64,000 nt of DNA from Pseudomonas sp. PSB18 (GTDB lineage: Bacteria > Pseudomonadota > Gammaproteobacteria > Pseudomonadales > Pseudomonadaceae): the NCBI RefSeq assembly GCF_014596565.1, contig NZ_NOIN01000002.1:434001-498000 (forward strand), written 5' to 3'. Positions 9,307 through 19,585 of this stretch are shown here, piece by piece; the first letter of the stretch is position 1, and every line of letters begins with the position of its first letter. The notes under the pieces are model-generated. The model was given only the letters and a program-made list of their open reading frames with translations, did no database searches and was not told the origin of the DNA. The translations under genes were made by a program, and so were the position numbers.

Positions 9307-9426
9307 ATGGCACTTTCCCACCACGAACTCTCTGTCAAAAACGCCGTCATACCCTTCAGCTTGAGCCTGCCGACGCTGACCGTCGGCCTGTCCAGTCACC
9401 TTCTGAATAGAGCGTCCCGCCCATGA
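9307..9426 (+). CDS. Possible 39-codon leader ORF overlapping the algC start
   Basis: ATG at 9307 (MALSHHELSVKNAV...) runs in another frame into the algC start, and its TGA overlaps the algC ATG as ATGA. Such an overlap suggests translational coupling. AGGG lies about 12 bases upstream of the ATG, which is weak. AlgC itself has no good ribosome site. No family recognised; it may simply be chance open sequence in the algC leader. Confidence 0.25.
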   Translation: MALSHHELSVKNAVIPFSLSLPTLTVGLSSHLLNRASRP

Positions 9427-10820
9427 ACACCCCAGCCGCAATCGCACCGATCTTCCCTGACAGCATCTTCCGCGCCTACGACATCCGCGGCGTGGTGCCG
9501 GAAACCCTGACCGGCGAAACCGCCTACTGGATCGGCCGCGCCATTGGCTCCCAGAGCCTGGCCCAGGGCGAACCGAACGTGTGCGTCGGCCGCGATGGGC
9601 GCTTGTCCGGCCCCGAGCTGGTAGAGCAGCTGATCAAGGGCGTTGCCGACAGCGGCTGCCACGTCAGCGATGTCGGCCTGGTCCCGACCCCGGCGCTGTA
9701 TTACGCCGCCAACGTACTGGCCGGCAAATCCGGCGTGATGCTCACCGGCAGCCACAACCCATCGAACTACAACGGCTTCAAGATCGTCATCGCCGGCGAC
9801 ACCCTCGCCAACGAGCAGATCCAGGCCCTGCACACCCGCCTCAAGACCAACGAGCTGAGCAGCGGCAAGGGCACCGTCACCAAGGTCGATATCCTCGAGC
9901 GCTACAGTGACGAAATCGTCAAGGACGTGAAGCTGGCCCGTCGCCTGAAAGTGGTGGTCGACTGCGGCAACGGCGCGGCCGGCGTGATCGCCCCGCAACT
10001 GATCGAAGCCTTGAACTGTGAGGTCATCCCGCTATTCTGCGAGGTGGACGGCAACTTCCCCAACCACCACCCGGACCCGGGCAAACTGGAAAACCTCGAA
10101 GACCTGATCGCCAAGGTCAAGGAAACCAACGCCGACCTGGGCCTGGCCTTCGACGGCGACGGCGACCGCGTGGGCGTGGTGACCAATACCGGCAGCGTCG
10201 TGTTCCCTGACCGCCTGCTGATGCTGTTCGCCAAGGACGTCGTGGCCCGCAACCCCGATGCGGAGATCATTTTCGACGTTAAATGCACCCGTCGCCTGGT
10301 GCCGCTGATCAAGGAATACGGCGGCCGTCCGCTGATGTGGAAAACCGGTCATTCCTTGATCAAGAAGAAAATGAAGCAAAGCGGCGCCCTGCTGGCCGGC
10401 GAGATGAGCGGCCACATCTTCTTCAAGGAACGCTGGTTCGGTTTCGACGACGGCATCTACAGCGCCGCACGCCTGTTGGAGATCCTCAGCAAGGAGCAAT
10501 CCAGCGCCGAAGACCTGTTCGCGACCTTCCCGAACGATATTTCTACGCCGGAAATCAATATCCATGTGACCGAAGAGAGCAAATTCAGCATCATTGATGC
10601 ACTGCACGACGCTCAATGGGGCGAAGGGGCCGAACTGACCACCATCGACGGTGTACGGGTCGACTATCCCCACGGCTGGGGCCTGGTTCGCGCGTCCAAC
10701 ACCACACCGGTGCTGGTCCTGCGTTTCGAGGCCGATAACGAAGCCGAGCTGCAGCGCATCAAGGATGTGTTCCACACCCAACTCAAACGTGTTGCACCCG
10801 ATCTTCAACTACCGTTTTGA
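9423..10820 (+). CDS. algC: Phosphomannomutase/phosphoglucomutase AlgC
   Basis: 465 residues against 463 for P. aeruginosa AlgC. The phosphoserine loop TGSHNPSNYNG (Ser110), the metal loop DGDGDR (about 244-249) and the sugar-specificity loop GEMSGHIFF are present. It interconverts hexose 1- and 6-phosphates and supplies precursors of alginate, LPS, rhamnolipid and other polysaccharides in the cytosol. It is the short form without an N-terminal membrane extension. Its ATG overlaps the stop of a 39-codon upstream ORF. Followed 27 bases later by argB. Confidence 0.95.
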   Translation: MNTPAAIAPIFPDSIFRAYDIRGVVPETLTGETAYWIGRAIGSQSLAQGEPNVCVGRDGRLSGPELVEQLIKGVADSGCHVSDVGLVPTPALYYAANVLAGKSGVMLTGSHNPSNYNGFKIVIAGDTLANEQIQALHTRLKTNELSSGKGTVTKVDILERYSDEIVKDVKLARRLKVVVDCGNGAAGVIAPQLIEALNCEVIPLFCEVDGNFPNHHPDPGKLENLEDLIAKVKETNADLGLAFDGDGDRVGVVTNTGSVVFPDRLLMLFAKDVVARNPDAEIIFDVKCTRRLVPLIKEYGGRPLMWKTGHSLIKKKMKQSGALLAGEMSGHIFFKERWFGFDDGIYSAARLLEILSKEQSSAEDLFATFPNDISTPEINIHVTEESKFSIIDALHDAQWGEGAELTTIDGVRVDYPHGWGLVRASNTTPVLVLRFEADNEAELQRIKDVFHTQLKRVAPDLQLPF

Positions 10821-10847
10821 TTTTTTGAAGCGCCACTGGAGCCCTGA

Positions 10848-11753
<906 letters not shown>

Positions 11754-11765
11754 GCAATACCCATG

Positions 11766-11806
11766 AAAAAGACCCCGCTCGGCCTGACTGAGCGGGGTCT
11801 TTTTTT
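11766..11806. terminator. Bidirectional terminator after argB
   Basis: Stem AAAAAGACCCCGCTC / GAGCGGGGTCTTTTTT with a nine-base loop. A-rich start and T-rich end allow use from both strands, between argB and leftward pyrE. Confidence 0.92.
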
Positions 11807-11831
11807 GTACCGATCACCTGCGAGATCCCCC

Positions 11832-11921
11832 TGTGGGAGCGAGCCTGCTCGCGATGGCGGAATGGGCTTCAACACTGATGTTGACTGATCCGCCGCTATC
11901 GCGAGCAGGCTCGCTCCCACA
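11832..11921. repeat. REPIN: inverted pair of REP elements
   Basis: REP copies at 11832-11854 and, inverted, at 11899-11921, identical in sequence to the pair at 1815-1903 and with almost the same spacing. Confidence 0.9.
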
Positions 11922-11939
11922 GGGGATTGTGCAAGCCGA

Positions 11940-12584
11940 TCAGACGCCGAACTGCGCCCGATAAGCTTCAACCGCCGGCAAATGCTGCTTGAGCTGCGGG
12001 TCGTCGGCCAAAAACTCCAGGACCTGGGTCAGCGAAACGATGCTGATGACCGGAATGCCGAAGTCGCGCTCCACTTCCTGGATCGCCGACAGCTCGCCGT
12101 TGCCACGCTCCTGACGGTTCAGGGCAATCAGCACGCCGGCGGCCTTGGCGCCTTCCTGGGAAGCGATGATCTGCATCACTTCGCGGATGGCGGTGCCGGC
12201 GGTGATCACGTCGTCGATGATCAGCACGTCACCGGTCAGCGGCGCGCCCACCAGGCTGCCGCCTTCACCGTGGGCCTTGGCTTCCTTGCGGTTAAAGCAC
12301 CAGGGCAGGTCGCGGTCGTGGTGTTCGGCCAGGGCGACGGCGGTGGTGGCGGCCAGCGGGATGCCTTTGTAGGCTGGGCCGAACAGCACGTCGAACGGAA
12401 TCCCGCTCTCGACAATGGCCGCCGCATAGAAACGACCCAACTGGGCCAGGGCAGAACCGCTGTTGAACAGGCCGGCATTGAAGAAGTACGGGCTCGTGCG
12501 CCCGGACTTGAGGGTGAACTCACCGAAGCGCAAAACTCCGCGATCGATGGCAAAGCGAATGAAATCGCGCTGATACGCCTGCAT
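11940..12584 (-). CDS. pyrE: Orotate phosphoribosyltransferase
   Basis: 214 residues. The PRPP-binding signature [13 protein letters not shown] and the loops [13 protein letters not shown] and [12 protein letters not shown] identify PyrE, which makes orotidine 5'-phosphate in pyrimidine synthesis. I use the ATG at 12582-12584 ([13 protein letters not shown]), the start conserved in the family, over an in-frame TTG five codons upstream. Divergent from crc, as in other Pseudomonas, with a perfect 17-bp palindrome in the shared spacer. Confidence 0.95.
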   Translation of the reverse strand: MQAYQRDFIRFAIDRGVLRFGEFTLKSGRTSPYFFNAGLFNSGSALAQLGRFYAAAIVESGIPFDVLFGPAYKGIPLAATTAVALAEHHDRDLPWCFNRKEAKAHGEGGSLVGAPLTGDVLIIDDVITAGTAIREVMQIIASQEGAKAAGVLIALNRQERGNGELSAIQEVERDFGIPVISIVSLTQVLEFLADDPQLKQHLPAVEAYRAQFGV

Positions 12585-12629
12585 GAAAAAAAGCCTCAAA
12601 TACCGCGGATTTAGCTAAATAGGTACACG

Positions 12630-12646
12630 GCGTGTATCATACACGC
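12630..12646. promoter_or_regulatory. Perfect palindrome between pyrE and crc
   Basis: GCGTGTAT-C-ATACACGC, 8-bp arms around a single base, centred in the 83-base spacer between the divergent pyrE and crc starts. It includes TATCAT/TATGAT, which could be overlapping -10 boxes. Looks like an operator for a dimeric regulator, or two superposed promoters; no binding protein is known to me. Confidence 0.5.
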
Positions 12647-12667
12647 ACGTGATTTTTGGGGCCATTT

Positions 12668-13447
12668 ATGCGGATCATCAGTGTGAACGTCAATGGTATT
12701 CAGGCTGCAGTGGAGCGAGGTTTGCTCAGTTGGCTGCAAGCACAGAATGCCGACGTCATCTGCCTGCAGGACACCCGCGCCTCCGCCTTTGAACTGGACG
12801 ATGCAGCCTTCCAACTGGATGGTTACTTCCTTTATGCCTGCGATGCCGAAGTCCCCGCCCAGGGTGGCGTGGCTCTGTACTCGCGGCTGCAACCGAAGGC
12901 TGTCATCAACGGTCTCGGTTTCGAGACGGCGGACCGCTACGGGCGCTACCTGCAGGCCGATTTCGACAAGGTCAGCATCGCGACCTTATTGCTCCCTTCG
13001 GGGCAGAACGGCGATGAAGATTTGAATCAGAAATTCAAGTTGATGGACGATTTCGCCCGTTACCTGGATAAGCAGCGGCGCAAACGTCGCGAGTACATCT
13101 ATTGTGGCTCGCTGTACGTGGCGCAACAGAAGCTGGACATCAAGAACTGGCGCGACAGCCAGCAGTCCCCGGGTTTCCTGGCGCCTGAACGGGCCTGGAT
13201 GGACGAGATCATCGGCAACATGGGCTATGTCGACGCCCTGCGCGAAGTCAGCCGCGAAGGCGATCAGTACAGCTGGTGGCCGGACAACGAGCAGGCCGAG
13301 ATGCTCAACCTCGGCTGGCGCTTCGACTACCAGTTGCTGACGCCCGGCCTGCGCCGCTTCGTCCGTAGCGCCCGCCTGCCGCGCCAGCCACGGTTCTCGC
13401 AGCATGCGCCGCTGATCGTGGATTACGACTGGACGCTGACGATCTAA
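12668..13447 (+). CDS. crc: Catabolite repression control protein Crc
   Basis: 259 residues, the Crc length, starting MRIISVNVNGIQAA. The fold is of the exonuclease III/EEP type, but active-site residues are replaced (CGSLYVAQQKLD where nucleases have a GDFN motif, and QHAPL in place of SDHxP), as known for Crc. It acts with Hfq on A-rich mRNA sites to repress use of poorer carbon sources when preferred ones are present. The ATG at 12668 gives the known N-terminus. Followed by a terminator. Confidence 0.96.
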   Translation: MRIISVNVNGIQAAVERGLLSWLQAQNADVICLQDTRASAFELDDAAFQLDGYFLYACDAEVPAQGGVALYSRLQPKAVINGLGFETADRYGRYLQADFDKVSIATLLLPSGQNGDEDLNQKFKLMDDFARYLDKQRRKRREYIYCGSLYVAQQKLDIKNWRDSQQSPGFLAPERAWMDEIIGNMGYVDALREVSREGDQYSWWPDNEQAEMLNLGWRFDYQLLTPGLRRFVRSARLPRQPRFSQHAPLIVDYDWTLTI

Positions 13448-13463
13448 GCGTCGTTTCGCAGAT

Positions 13464-13496
13464 ACAAAAAAACCGACAGCACCGTCGGTTTTTTTG
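13464..13496. terminator. Terminator after crc
   Basis: ACAAAAAAACCGACAG / CCGTCGGTTTTTTTGT: a stem of CCGAC/GTCGG extended by A/T tracts on both sides, just after the crc stop. Confidence 0.9.
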
Positions 13497-13514
13497 TGGG
13501 CAATCACTTCCCCC

Positions 13515-13604
13515 TGTGGGAGCGAGCCTGCTCGCGATAGCTATTTATCATTCAACATCGATGTTGACTGACCCACCGCTTTCGCGAGCAGGCTCGCTCC
13601 CACA
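13515..13604. repeat. REPIN: inverted pair of REP elements
   Basis: REP copies at 13515-13537 and, inverted, at 13582-13604, third REPIN in the first 14 kb, between convergent crc and the DUF4870 gene. Confidence 0.9.
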
Positions 13605-13623
13605 CAGGGTTATGCATTGATCG

Positions 13624-13992
13624 TTATTTGATCACCCGCCAGGTAAACGGATACCGGTACGGCTGCCCTTCATTGGCCTTGATCCCGCCGATGATGGTCA
13701 ACACCAGCGCGCCGATGGCGATCAGCCCGAACAGGAAGAAACCAATCACCACGACCATCAGCAGGAGGCTGATCAGCGAGGCAATCGCCACGGTGATCTG
13801 GAAGTTCAGCGCTTCCTTGCCCTGGGCGTCGACGAACGGATCGGATTCGCGCTTGACCTGCCAGAGCACCAGCGGACCAATCAGTGTGCCGAACGGAATC
13901 ACCAGCCCCGACAAGGCGGACAGGTGACAAAACATCGCCCATTGACGCGCTTCCCTGTCCGGCTGGGGCAGAAGCACTTGTTCATCACTCAT
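13624..13992 (-). CDS. DUF4870 small membrane protein
   Basis: 122 residues with three predicted membrane segments; the stretch RQWAMFCHLSALSGLVIPFG and the C-terminal GGIKANEGQPYRYPFTWR are typical of the DUF4870/Tic20-like family. Inner-membrane protein of unknown function. The ATG at 13990-13992 (MSDEQVLL) is preceded by AAGGAG on the coding strand. It follows rph by 29 bases and is probably in the same transcript, as PA5333 is next to rph. Confidence 0.85.
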   Translation of the reverse strand: MSDEQVLLPQPDREARQWAMFCHLSALSGLVIPFGTLIGPLVLWQVKRESDPFVDAQGKEALNFQITVAIASLISLLLMVVVIGFFLFGLIAIGALVLTIIGGIKANEGQPYRYPFTWRVIK

Positions 13993-14021
13993 GACGCTCT
14001 CCTTGTCTGAAGCGCTGTAGA

Positions 14022-14744
14022 TCAATCGGCCAGGGCGGCCTTTTGCAGTTCGAAAATTTCGCTCATGCCTTTCTTCGCCAGCTCCAGCATAGCGTTCAGC
14101 TCTTCAGGCTGGAATGGCGCGCCTTCGGCGGTGCCCTGGACTTCGATGAAGCCGCCCGCGCTGGTCATGACCACGTTCAGGTCGGTCTCGGCGGCGGAGT
14201 CTTCCAGGTAATCCAGGTCCAGCACCGGCTCGCCCTGGTACATGCCCACGGACACCGCGCCGATCATCTGCTTGAGCGGGTCGCCGCCCTTGAGGCCGCC
14301 GCGCTTCTTGATCACCTTCAGGGCATCGACCAGCGCAACCATGGCGCCGGTAATGGAGGCCGTGCGGGTTCCGCCGTCGGCCTGGATCACATCGCAATCG
14401 ACGTACAGCGTCACGTCACCCAGCTTGGACATGTCCAGGGCAGCGCGCAGCGAGCGGCCGATCAGACGCTGGATTTCCAGGGTGCGCCCGCCTTGTTTGC
14501 CACGGCTGGCCTCGCGTTGGTTCCGCTCACCGGTGGCGCGCGGCAGCATGCCGTACTCGGCCGTCAACCAGCCCTGGCCTTGGCCCTTGAGGAACCGTGG
14601 CACGCCGTTTTCGACGCTGACCGTGCAAATGACCTTGGTATCACCGAATTCGACCAGTACGGATCCCTCGGCGTGTTTGGTGTAGTTGCGGGTAATGCGG
14701 ATCGAGCGGAGCTGATCGGCAGCGCGACCACTTGGACGTTTCAT
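14022..14744 (-). CDS. rph: Ribonuclease PH
   Basis: 240 residues, the family length, starting [13 protein letters not shown]. The motifs [14 protein letters not shown] and [15 protein letters not shown], with the phosphate-binding Arg in the latter, and [15 protein letters not shown] are clear. It is a phosphorolytic 3'-5' exoribonuclease that trims tRNA precursors. I use ATG 14742-14744; two in-frame codons further upstream are not needed. Divergent from yicC. Confidence 0.96.
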   Translation of the reverse strand: MKRPSGRAADQLRSIRITRNYTKHAEGSVLVEFGDTKVICTVSVENGVPRFLKGQGQGWLTAEYGMLPRATGERNQREASRGKQGGRTLEIQRLIGRSLRAALDMSKLGDVTLYVDCDVIQADGGTRTASITGAMVALVDALKVIKKRGGLKGGDPLKQMIGAVSVGMYQGEPVLDLDYLEDSAAETDLNVVMTSAGGFIEVQGTAEGAPFQPEELNAMLELAKKGMSEIFELQKAALAD

Positions 14745-15021
14745 AGGGAACACCTGTACAGAGGACGGAAAACTGCCGGCATTATAAAGCCGCGAATCGT
14801 CCTAGGGCAGTTTAAAACGTCGGGCCGTTTTAAAACCGCCGCGGCGCATGCCGCTCAAAGGCCCGCCCGACGGGCTGCAGCGCTTTGTCACAGGCACGGT
14901 TTGGGGCATGCGCCTCACTGCGCTACAATCCTGCGCCTTTGCTGCCCGTCGGCTTTTTATCCACAGACTCCAGGCGCCACGACCCCCGGTCGTGCCCGGC
15001 CTGCATTGCGAGGAATCTCCC

Positions 15022-15885
15022 ATGGTGCACAGCATGACCGCCTTCGCCCGCGTCGAAAAGGCCGGCGCCCAAGGCACGCTGAGCTGGGAACTGCGCTCGG
15101 TCAACAGCCGCTACCTGGAGCCGCACCTGCGCCTGCCCGAGTCCTTCCGTGACCTGGAAGGCGGCGTGCGCGAAGCACTGCGCCAGGGCCTGTCCCGGGG
15201 CAAGCTGGAATGCACCCTGCGCTTTACCGAAGAAAGCACCGGCAAGCCATTGCAAGTGGACCGCGAGCGCGCCGCGCAACTGGTGGCCGCGGCCGAAACC
15301 GTTGCCAGCCTGATCAAGAACCCCGCCGCCCTGAACCCGCTGGAAGTCCTGGCCTGGCCCGGCGTGCTGGTGGGTGACGCCAGCGATCCCCAGGCACTGA
15401 ACACCGAAGCGCTGGCGCTGTTCAACCAGGGGCTCAAGGAACTCAAGGCCGGCCGTGAGCGCGAAGGCGCGGAACTGGCCCGGCTGATCAACGAGCGCCT
15501 GACCTCCATCGAAGAAGACGTGACGACCCTGCGCGAACTGGTTCCGCAGATGCTCGCCACCCAACGCCAGAAAGTCCTGGATCGCTTCGCCGACATGAAG
15601 GCCGAGCTGGATCCGCAGCGCCTGGAACAGGAAATGGTCATGCTCGCGCAGAAAAGCGACGTGGCCGAAGAACTGGATCGCCTGAGCACCCACATCATCG
15701 AAGTCCGCCGGGTGCTCAAGTCCGGTGGTGCGGCCGGTCGCCGCCTGGACTTCCTGATGCAGGAACTCAACCGCGAAGCCAATACACTGGGCTCCAAAGC
15801 CTTCGACCCGCGCAGCACCCAGGCTGCGGTCAACCTCAAGGTGTTGATCGAGCAGATGCGCGAACAAGTGCAGAACATTGAGTAA
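15022..15885 (+). CDS. yicC: YicC-family endoribonuclease
   Basis: 287 residues, the same as E. coli YicC. Start MVHSMTAFARVEK is preceded by GAGGAATCTCCC. The N-terminal YicC_N domain (SWELRSVNSRYLE) and the C-terminal DUF1732 (GRRLDFLMQELNREANT) are both present. YicC homologues are cytosolic endoribonucleases that in E. coli affect small RNA turnover; the role in Pseudomonas is inferred. Followed 12 bases later by gmk, the usual pair. Confidence 0.93.
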   Translation: MVHSMTAFARVEKAGAQGTLSWELRSVNSRYLEPHLRLPESFRDLEGGVREALRQGLSRGKLECTLRFTEESTGKPLQVDRERAAQLVAAAETVASLIKNPAALNPLEVLAWPGVLVGDASDPQALNTEALALFNQGLKELKAGREREGAELARLINERLTSIEEDVTTLRELVPQMLATQRQKVLDRFADMKAELDPQRLEQEMVMLAQKSDVAEELDRLSTHIIEVRRVLKSGGAAGRRLDFLMQELNREANTLGSKAFDPRSTQAAVNLKVLIEQMREQVQNIE

Positions 15886-15891
15886 GGCTAA

Positions 15892-16518
<627 letters not shown>

Positions 16519-16590
16519 CCGCCCCTTCCCAAAACCGCTGCAACGGCTTTACATTGGTGCTTGCAGCGCGCCGAGGGGTTTGGTCAAAAA

Positions 16591-16622
16591 ATCAGCGCTT
16601 CCCTAAACGCTGGTGTTTTTTT
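16591..16622 (+). terminator. Terminator or attenuator between gmk and rpoZ
   Basis: ATCAGCG / CGCTGGT stem (one T-G pair) with a 10-base loop, followed by GTTTTTTT. It lies 73 bases after gmk and 64 bases before rpoZ, so it could end the gmk message or attenuate entry into rpoZ-spoT. Confidence 0.7.
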
Positions 16623-16685
16623 AAACTGTCGAGTCCGCTCGCCCAACCGGGCAGCGCGCATATCGCATTCGCTCCGAGGAATACC

Positions 16686-16949
16686 ATGGCCCGCGTAACC
16701 GTTGAAGACTGCCTAGAACACGTGGAAAACCGCTTTGAGCTGGTCATGCTCTCTACCAAGCGTGCCCGTCAACTGGCCACCGGCGGCAAAGAGCCCTTGG
16801 TCCAGTGGGAAAACGACAAGCCTACCGTGGTAGCGCTGCGTGAAATCGCCGAAGGCCTGATGAGCTACGAGTTCATCGCCAACGCTGAAATCGTTGAAGA
16901 CGAACCGCTGTTCGCAGCGTTCGAGGACGAGTCCAACGAGGCGGTCTAA
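16686..16949 (+). CDS. rpoZ: DNA-directed RNA polymerase omega subunit
   Basis: 87 residues starting [20 protein letters not shown], with the conserved [12 protein letters not shown] and [13 protein letters not shown]. It helps assemble and stabilise the beta' subunit and forms part of a ppGpp site. GAGGAA lies upstream of the ATG at 16686. Sits 60 bases ahead of spoT. Confidence 0.97.
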   Translation: MARVTVEDCLEHVENRFELVMLSTKRARQLATGGKEPLVQWENDKPTVVALREIAEGLMSYEFIANAEIVEDEPLFAAFEDESNEAV

Positions 16950-17009
16950 ATCTATGCCTGGTCGACGTAGCACGGCGCGGGGTCACAGCAAACGGCAGGA
17001 GACATCATC

Positions 17010-19115
17010 ATGCCGAGCATAGACGCCCTCGCCGATCGCTTATCGGCCTACCTCGGCACGGACCAGGTCAATCTGGTCCGCCGAGCCTACTTCTACGCCG
17101 AACAAGCCCACGACGGCCAACGCCGCCGTAGCGGCGAGGCGTATGTCACGCACCCGCTCGCGGTGGCGGGCATTCTTGCCGACATGCACATGGACCATCA
17201 GAGCCTGATGGCGGCCATGCTCCATGACGTGATCGAAGACACCGGCATTGCCAAGGAAGCGCTGCAAGCGCAGTTCGGCGAAACCGTGGCCGAACTGGTC
17301 GACGGGGTCAGCAAACTGACCCAGATGAACTTCGAGACCAAGGCCGAGGCCCAGGCCGAAAACTTCCAGAAAATGGCCATGGCTATGGCTCGCGACATCC
17401 GCGTGATCCTGGTCAAGCTCGCCGACCGCCTGCACAACATGCGCACCCTGGAAGTGCTGTCCGGTGAAAAACGCCGGCGTATCGCCAAGGAAACCCTGGA
17501 AATCTACGCGCCCATCGCCAACCGCCTGGGCATGCATGCGATCCGCATCGAATTCGAAGACCTCGGCTTCAAGGCCATGCACCCGATGCGTTCGGCGCGC
17601 ATCAACCAGGCCGTCAAGCGCGCCCGGGGCAACCGCAAGGAAATCGTCAACAAGATCGAAGAGTCCCTGAGCCACTGCCTGGCCATCGACGGCATCGAAG
17701 GCGAAGTCAGCGGGCGGCAGAAACACCTCTACGGCATCTACAAGAAAATGCGCGGCAAACGCCGGGCCTTCAACGAGATCATGGACGTCTACGCGTTCCG
17801 GATCATCGTCGACAAGGTCGATACCTGCTACCGCGTGCTGGGTGCTGTGCATAATTTGTACAAACCGCTGCCGGGGCGCTTCAAGGACTACATCGCGATT
17901 CCCAAGGCCAACGGCTACCAGTCGCTGCACACCACGCTGTTCGGCATGCATGGCGTACCGATCGAGATCCAGATCCGTACCCGTGAAATGGAAGAAATGG
18001 CCAACAACGGCATCGCCGCCCATTGGCTGTACAAATCCAGCGGTGACGAGCAACCCAAGAGCACCCATGCCCGGGCCCGACAGTGGGTCAAGGGCGTGCT
18101 GGAAATGCAGCAGCGGGCCGGCAACTCCCTGGAATTCATCGAGAGCGTCAAGATCGACCTGTTCCCGGACGAGGTTTACGTCTTCACGCCCAAAGGCCGG
18201 ATCATGGAGCTGCCCAAAGGCTCCACGGCGGTGGACTTCGCCTACGCAGTGCACACCGACGTCGGCAACAGCTGCATCGCCTGCCGGATCAACCGGCGCC
18301 TGGCGCCGTTGTCCGAACCGCTGCAAAGCGGCTCCACGGTGGAAATCGTCAGCGCCCCCGGTGCGCGGCCGAACCCGGCGTGGCTCAACTTCGTGGTCAC
18401 CGGCAAGGCCCGTACCCACATCCGCCACGCCCTGAAGCTGCAACGCCGCTCCGAATCCATCAGCCTCGGCGAACGCCTGCTGAACAAGGTGCTGAACGGT
18501 TTCGACAGCTCGCTGGAAAAAGTCCCGACCGAGCGCGTGCAGGCGATGCTCCAGGAATACCGCCTCGAACTGGTGGAAGACCTGCTCGAAGACATCGGCC
18601 TGGGCAATCGCATGGCCTACGTCGTTGCCCGCCGCCTGCTGGGCGAAGGCGAACAACTCCCAAGTCCCGAAGGCCCGCTGGCGATTCGCGGGACCGAAGG
18701 CCTGGTGCTCAGCTACGCCAAGTGCTGCACGCCGATCCCGGGCGACCCGATTGTCGGCCACCTGTCCGCCGGCAAGGGAATGGTGGTGCACCTGGACAAC
18801 TGCCGCAACATCAGCGAAATCCGCCACAACCCGGAAAAATGCATCCAGCTCTCCTGGGCCAAGGATGTCACCGGCGAATTCAACGTCGAGCTGCGGGTCG
18901 AGCTGGAACACCAGCGTGGCCTGATCGCCCTGCTGGCCAGCAGCGTCAACGCCGCCGACGGCAACATCGAGAAAATCAGCATGGACGAGCGCGACGGCCG
19001 CATCAGCGTCGTCCAACTGGTGGTCAGCGTGCACGACCGCGTACACCTGGCCCGCGTGATCAAGAAACTGCGAGCCCTGACCGGCGTTATCCGCATCACC
19101 CGCATGCGCGCATAA
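17010..19115 (+). CDS. spoT: Bifunctional (p)ppGpp synthetase/hydrolase SpoT
   Basis: 701 residues. Domains in order: HD hydrolase (about 25-200, with His72-Asp73 in LHDVIEDTG), RelA/SpoT synthetase (about 240-350, with FKDYIAIPKANGYQSLHT), TGS (about 385-450, FTPKGRIMELPKGSTAVDFA) and a C-terminal ACT domain (about 625-701). The intact HD motif indicates it can degrade ppGpp; the synthetase region also looks intact. It controls the stringent response to carbon, fatty-acid and iron stress. GGAG lies upstream of the ATG. Followed by ridA after 34 bases. Confidence 0.96.
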   Translation: MPSIDALADRLSAYLGTDQVNLVRRAYFYAEQAHDGQRRRSGEAYVTHPLAVAGILADMHMDHQSLMAAMLHDVIEDTGIAKEALQAQFGETVAELVDGVSKLTQMNFETKAEAQAENFQKMAMAMARDIRVILVKLADRLHNMRTLEVLSGEKRRRIAKETLEIYAPIANRLGMHAIRIEFEDLGFKAMHPMRSARINQAVKRARGNRKEIVNKIEESLSHCLAIDGIEGEVSGRQKHLYGIYKKMRGKRRAFNEIMDVYAFRIIVDKVDTCYRVLGAVHNLYKPLPGRFKDYIAIPKANGYQSLHTTLFGMHGVPIEIQIRTREMEEMANNGIAAHWLYKSSGDEQPKSTHARARQWVKGVLEMQQRAGNSLEFIESVKIDLFPDEVYVFTPKGRIMELPKGSTAVDFAYAVHTDVGNSCIACRINRRLAPLSEPLQSGSTVEIVSAPGARPNPAWLNFVVTGKARTHIRHALKLQRRSESISLGERLLNKVLNGFDSSLEKVPTERVQAMLQEYRLELVEDLLEDIGLGNRMAYVVARRLLGEGEQLPSPEGPLAIRGTEGLVLSYAKCCTPIPGDPIVGHLSAGKGMVVHLDNCRNISEIRHNPEKCIQLSWAKDVTGEFNVELRVELEHQRGLIALLASSVNAADGNIEKISMDERDGRISVVQLVVSVHDRVHLARVIKKLRALTGVIRITRMRA

Positions 19116-19149
19116 CCCCCAATAGCCCAGCCATTACAAGGAGTCATAC

Positions 19150-19530
19150 ATGACCAAAACCGTCATCACCAGCGACAAGGCCCCGGCCGCCATCGGTACT
19201 TATTCCCAGGCGATCAAGGCGGGCAACACCGTGTACATGTCGGGCCAGATCCCCCTGGACCCGAAAACCATGGAGCTGGTGGAAGGCTTCGAAGCCCAGA
19301 CCGTACAGGTCTTCGAAAACCTCAAGGCCGTGGCCGAAGCCGCCGGCGGGTCGTTCAAGGACATCGTCAAGCTCAACATCTTCCTCACCGACCTGAGCCA
19401 CTTCGCCAAGGTCAACGAGATCATGGGCAAGTACTTCGACCAGCCCTACCCTGCCCGCGCCGCCATCGGCGTAGCGGCCCTGCCAAAGGGCGCGCAGGTC
19501 GAGATGGATGCCATCCTGGTCATCGAGTAA
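19150..19530 (+). CDS. ridA: RidA family enamine/imine deaminase
   Basis: 126 residues. [20 protein letters not shown] and [20 protein letters not shown] are RidA signatures; the Arg in PARAAIG corresponds to the substrate-binding Arg105. It hydrolyses reactive 2-aminoacrylate and related imines formed by PLP enzymes. AAGGAG precedes the ATG. Downstream of spoT as in most gammaproteobacteria; a terminator hairpin follows. Confidence 0.94.
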   Translation: MTKTVITSDKAPAAIGTYSQAIKAGNTVYMSGQIPLDPKTMELVEGFEAQTVQVFENLKAVAEAAGGSFKDIVKLNIFLTDLSHFAKVNEIMGKYFDQPYPARAAIGVAALPKGAQVEMDAILVIE

Positions 19531-19537
19531 CAAGGCC

Positions 19538-19571
19538 GGCGCAGCGTCCCCCGCTGCGCCGTTTTCGTTTT
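19538..19571 (+). terminator. Terminator after ridA
   Basis: Perfect 9-bp stem GGCGCAGCG / CGCTGCGCC with a five-base loop, followed by GTTTTCGTTTT. Confidence 0.85.
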
Positions 19572-19585
19572 GAAAGGATTCCACC

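Noticed and set aside
17040..19046. Minus-strand open frame opposite spoT
   Set aside because: His/Asp/Val/Gly-rich shadow translation; spoT is certain.
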